From contig JADZED010000053.1 in assembly GCA_020850715.1 (NCBI GenBank), positions 1-64,000 of the forward strand: a DNA stretch of 64,000 nt, read 5' to 3'. The first letter of the stretch is position 1; each line of letters begins with the position of its first letter. The notes beneath the pieces are model-generated. The model had not been told where the DNA came from. It searched no databases and saw only the letters and a program-made list of their open reading frames with translations. Below are positions 62,910 through 64,000 of the stretch, piece by piece. Made by a program: the position numbers and the translations under genes. Source of the stretch: Acidobacteriota bacterium (GTDB taxonomy: Bacteria; Acidobacteriota; Vicinamibacteria; Vicinamibacterales; CAVVIG01).

Positions 62910-64000
62910 CTACCAGTCGAACTTCACGCCCATGCGCAGGACGCGCGGCGGGATGATGTTGATCGGCCGCAGGAAGGAGCTGCCCGAGGAAGCCGTGATG
63001 TCCTGGATCGCATTCGCATTGGTCAGATTGTAGAGATCCAGGAAGGGCGACAGACGCCCGCCGGGAACGTCGAAGCCGCGATCCACGCGGAGATCGATCA
63101 GGTTGATGTTGTCGTTGCGGCGCGAATTCATCGGTTCGGCGAGCAGCGTCGGGTTGGCATAGTTGAGCGTCGCCGAGAACGTCCGCGCGAAGTTGTTGCC
63201 CGCCTGGAAGCGGTACACCGGGCTCAGCTTGAAGCCAGCCGGCAGCTCGAACACGCCGTTCAGCTTGAACGAGTAGTCGGTCGTGTCGTCCTGGCACTTG
63301 GCGCTCGCGTTGATACAGCTGTTCGGGTTGTCAGGATACGTGTTCGACGCGGTGCGATACGCGTGCGCCCAGGTGAACGAGTACGAGGCCGACGCCGACC
63401 AGTGATTGTTCATGCGCTTGTTCATCGCGAGCTCGATCGTGTCGAACTCCGACTGGCCCGGCACGTTCGTCACGAGCGTCACCGTCGGCAAGCCCACGTA
63501 CGCGGCCTGCAGGTTGAGCGCGTCGATCGTTCCACCGTCGTCCGGCGTTCCGATCCTGCCGTCGGGACCCGGGTCCCGCACGGTCGTCGGCACGGTGAAC
63601 GCCGTCGACGGCTGGTTCGTGTTGATGTTGCCGGTGTTCTGCTTCTCGATGCGCCGCACGAAGCCGCCGCGCACGCCGAAATTGGACACGAGCTCGCGCT
63701 CGACCCAGACCGACATGTCCAGCGTGTAGGGATCCTGCTGCCCGGAATCGAGTGACGTGGTGGCCACGCCGCCCGACGACGAGATGAGGCGCCCTTCTTC
63801 GCCCGGCTCCCACAGGCGGTTGCCATTCCGATCGGTCCAGGCGTGGCGCTTCTGCCAGTTGCCGTTCGGATTGGACGAGCCGGTGCCCGGGTTGCCCCAG
63901 TAGATGCCCCAGTTGCCCTTGATGACCGTCCGTCCGTCTCCCGTGACGTTGTAGCTCGCGCCCAGGCGCGGCGCGAAGGTGTTCCACACCCGGACGTGCT
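62910..64000 (-). CDS. TonB-dependent receptor, Oar-like, C-terminal part (gene continues past the window)
   Basis: At least 359 residues of the beta-barrel end of an outer-membrane receptor. Features: FAPRLGASYNVTGDGRTVIKGNWGIYWG, alternating strands such as GVRGGFVRRIEKQNTGNINTNQP and HWSASASYSFTWAHAYRT, FELPAGFKLSPVYRFQAGNNFARTF, FLDLYNLTNANAI, and the C-terminal barrel strand PRVLRMGVKFDW ending in an aromatic residue. This Oar-type family, typically with an N-terminal carboxypeptidase-like domain, is very numerous in Acidobacteriota. The N-terminus, plug and that domain lie outside the window. Ligand unknown. Confidence 0.88.
   Translation of the reverse strand, partial: HVRVWNTFAPRLGASYNVTGDGRTVIKGNWGIYWGNPGTGSSNPNGNWQKRHAWTDRNGNRLWEPGEEGRLISSSGGVATTSLDSGQQDPYTLDMSVWVERELVSNFGVRGGFVRRIEKQNTGNINTNQPSTAFTVPTTVRDPGPDGRIGTPDDGGTIDALNLQAAYVGLPTVTLVTNVPGQSEFDTIELAMNKRMNNHWSASASYSFTWAHAYRTASNTYPDNPNSCINASAKCQDDTTDYSFKLNGVFELPAGFKLSPVYRFQAGNNFARTFSATLNYANPTLLAEPMNSRRNDNINLIDLRVDRGFDVPGGRLSPFLDLYNLTNANAIQDITASSGSSFLRPINIIPPRVLRMGVKFDW

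Overview
The window is very GC-rich, almost fully coding, and chromosomal in character: housekeeping genes, no phage or plasmid genes, no rRNA, tRNA or CRISPR array seen. A class II (B12-dependent) ribonucleotide reductase with NrdR boxes, hslVU, several NtrC-type two-component systems, a TamA/TamB pair, PEGA and FN3 lipoproteins and an Oar-like TonB-dependent receptor at the right edge together suggest a diderm bacterium of the Acidobacteriota, most likely Vicinamibacteria. That placement is inference from gene content.

Layout. 1-3340: nrdJ on the minus strand with a sigma70-type promoter, two NrdR-box-like sites 32 bp apart and two hairpins after its stop. 3341-3821: no gene. 3822-7653 (minus): NtrC-type regulator, membrane histidine kinase, proline-rich lipoprotein. 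7800-8570 (plus): CPBP-family membrane protease. 8557-24308 (minus): a run of eleven tightly packed genes beginning with hslV-hslU, then an FN3 lipoprotein, a fumarylacetoacetate-hydrolase-family enzyme, a small transaldolase, the three parts of an acyl-CoA carboxylase, tamB, tamA and a SurA-N-like protein. 24494-28112: a PEGA protein (plus) facing a minus-strand ECF sigma / zinc-finger anti-sigma / two exported-protein cluster. 28303-35868 (plus): soluble GAF/PAS kinase, a HTH-receiver fusion, an ABC-F ATPase, and a PAS kinase with an NtrC-type regulator. 35887-42267 (minus): dprA-topA-trmFO-xerC; xerC and trmFO carry unusual internal insertions. 42511-43690 (plus): TPR protein and lipoprotein.

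43744-52204 (minus) is the most distinctive region: a six-gene operon for an exported type II DMSO-reductase-family molybdoenzyme. It encodes a lipoprotein fusing two c-type cytochrome domains to an ethylbenzene-dehydrogenase-gamma-like domain, a Tat-exported catalytic subunit of 1149 residues, a 108-residue unknown, a four-cluster Fe-S subunit, a TorD-like chaperone, and an unknown protein with HELMH and paired CxxC motifs. Subunit lengths and local motifs resemble nitrite oxidoreductase/nitrate reductase more than dimethylsulfide or selenate enzymes, but the substrate cannot be read from sequence.

52388-55989 (plus) is rplU-rpmA-obgE-nadD-rsfS-comF (ribosome assembly and NAD synthesis), convergent with tmk and lysA (minus). 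57842-64000 holds an ECF sigma factor, STAS protein and small unknown, a radical-SAM protein with unusual domain order, a NarL-type two-component pair, a strong terminator, and the C-terminal part of the TonB-dependent receptor.
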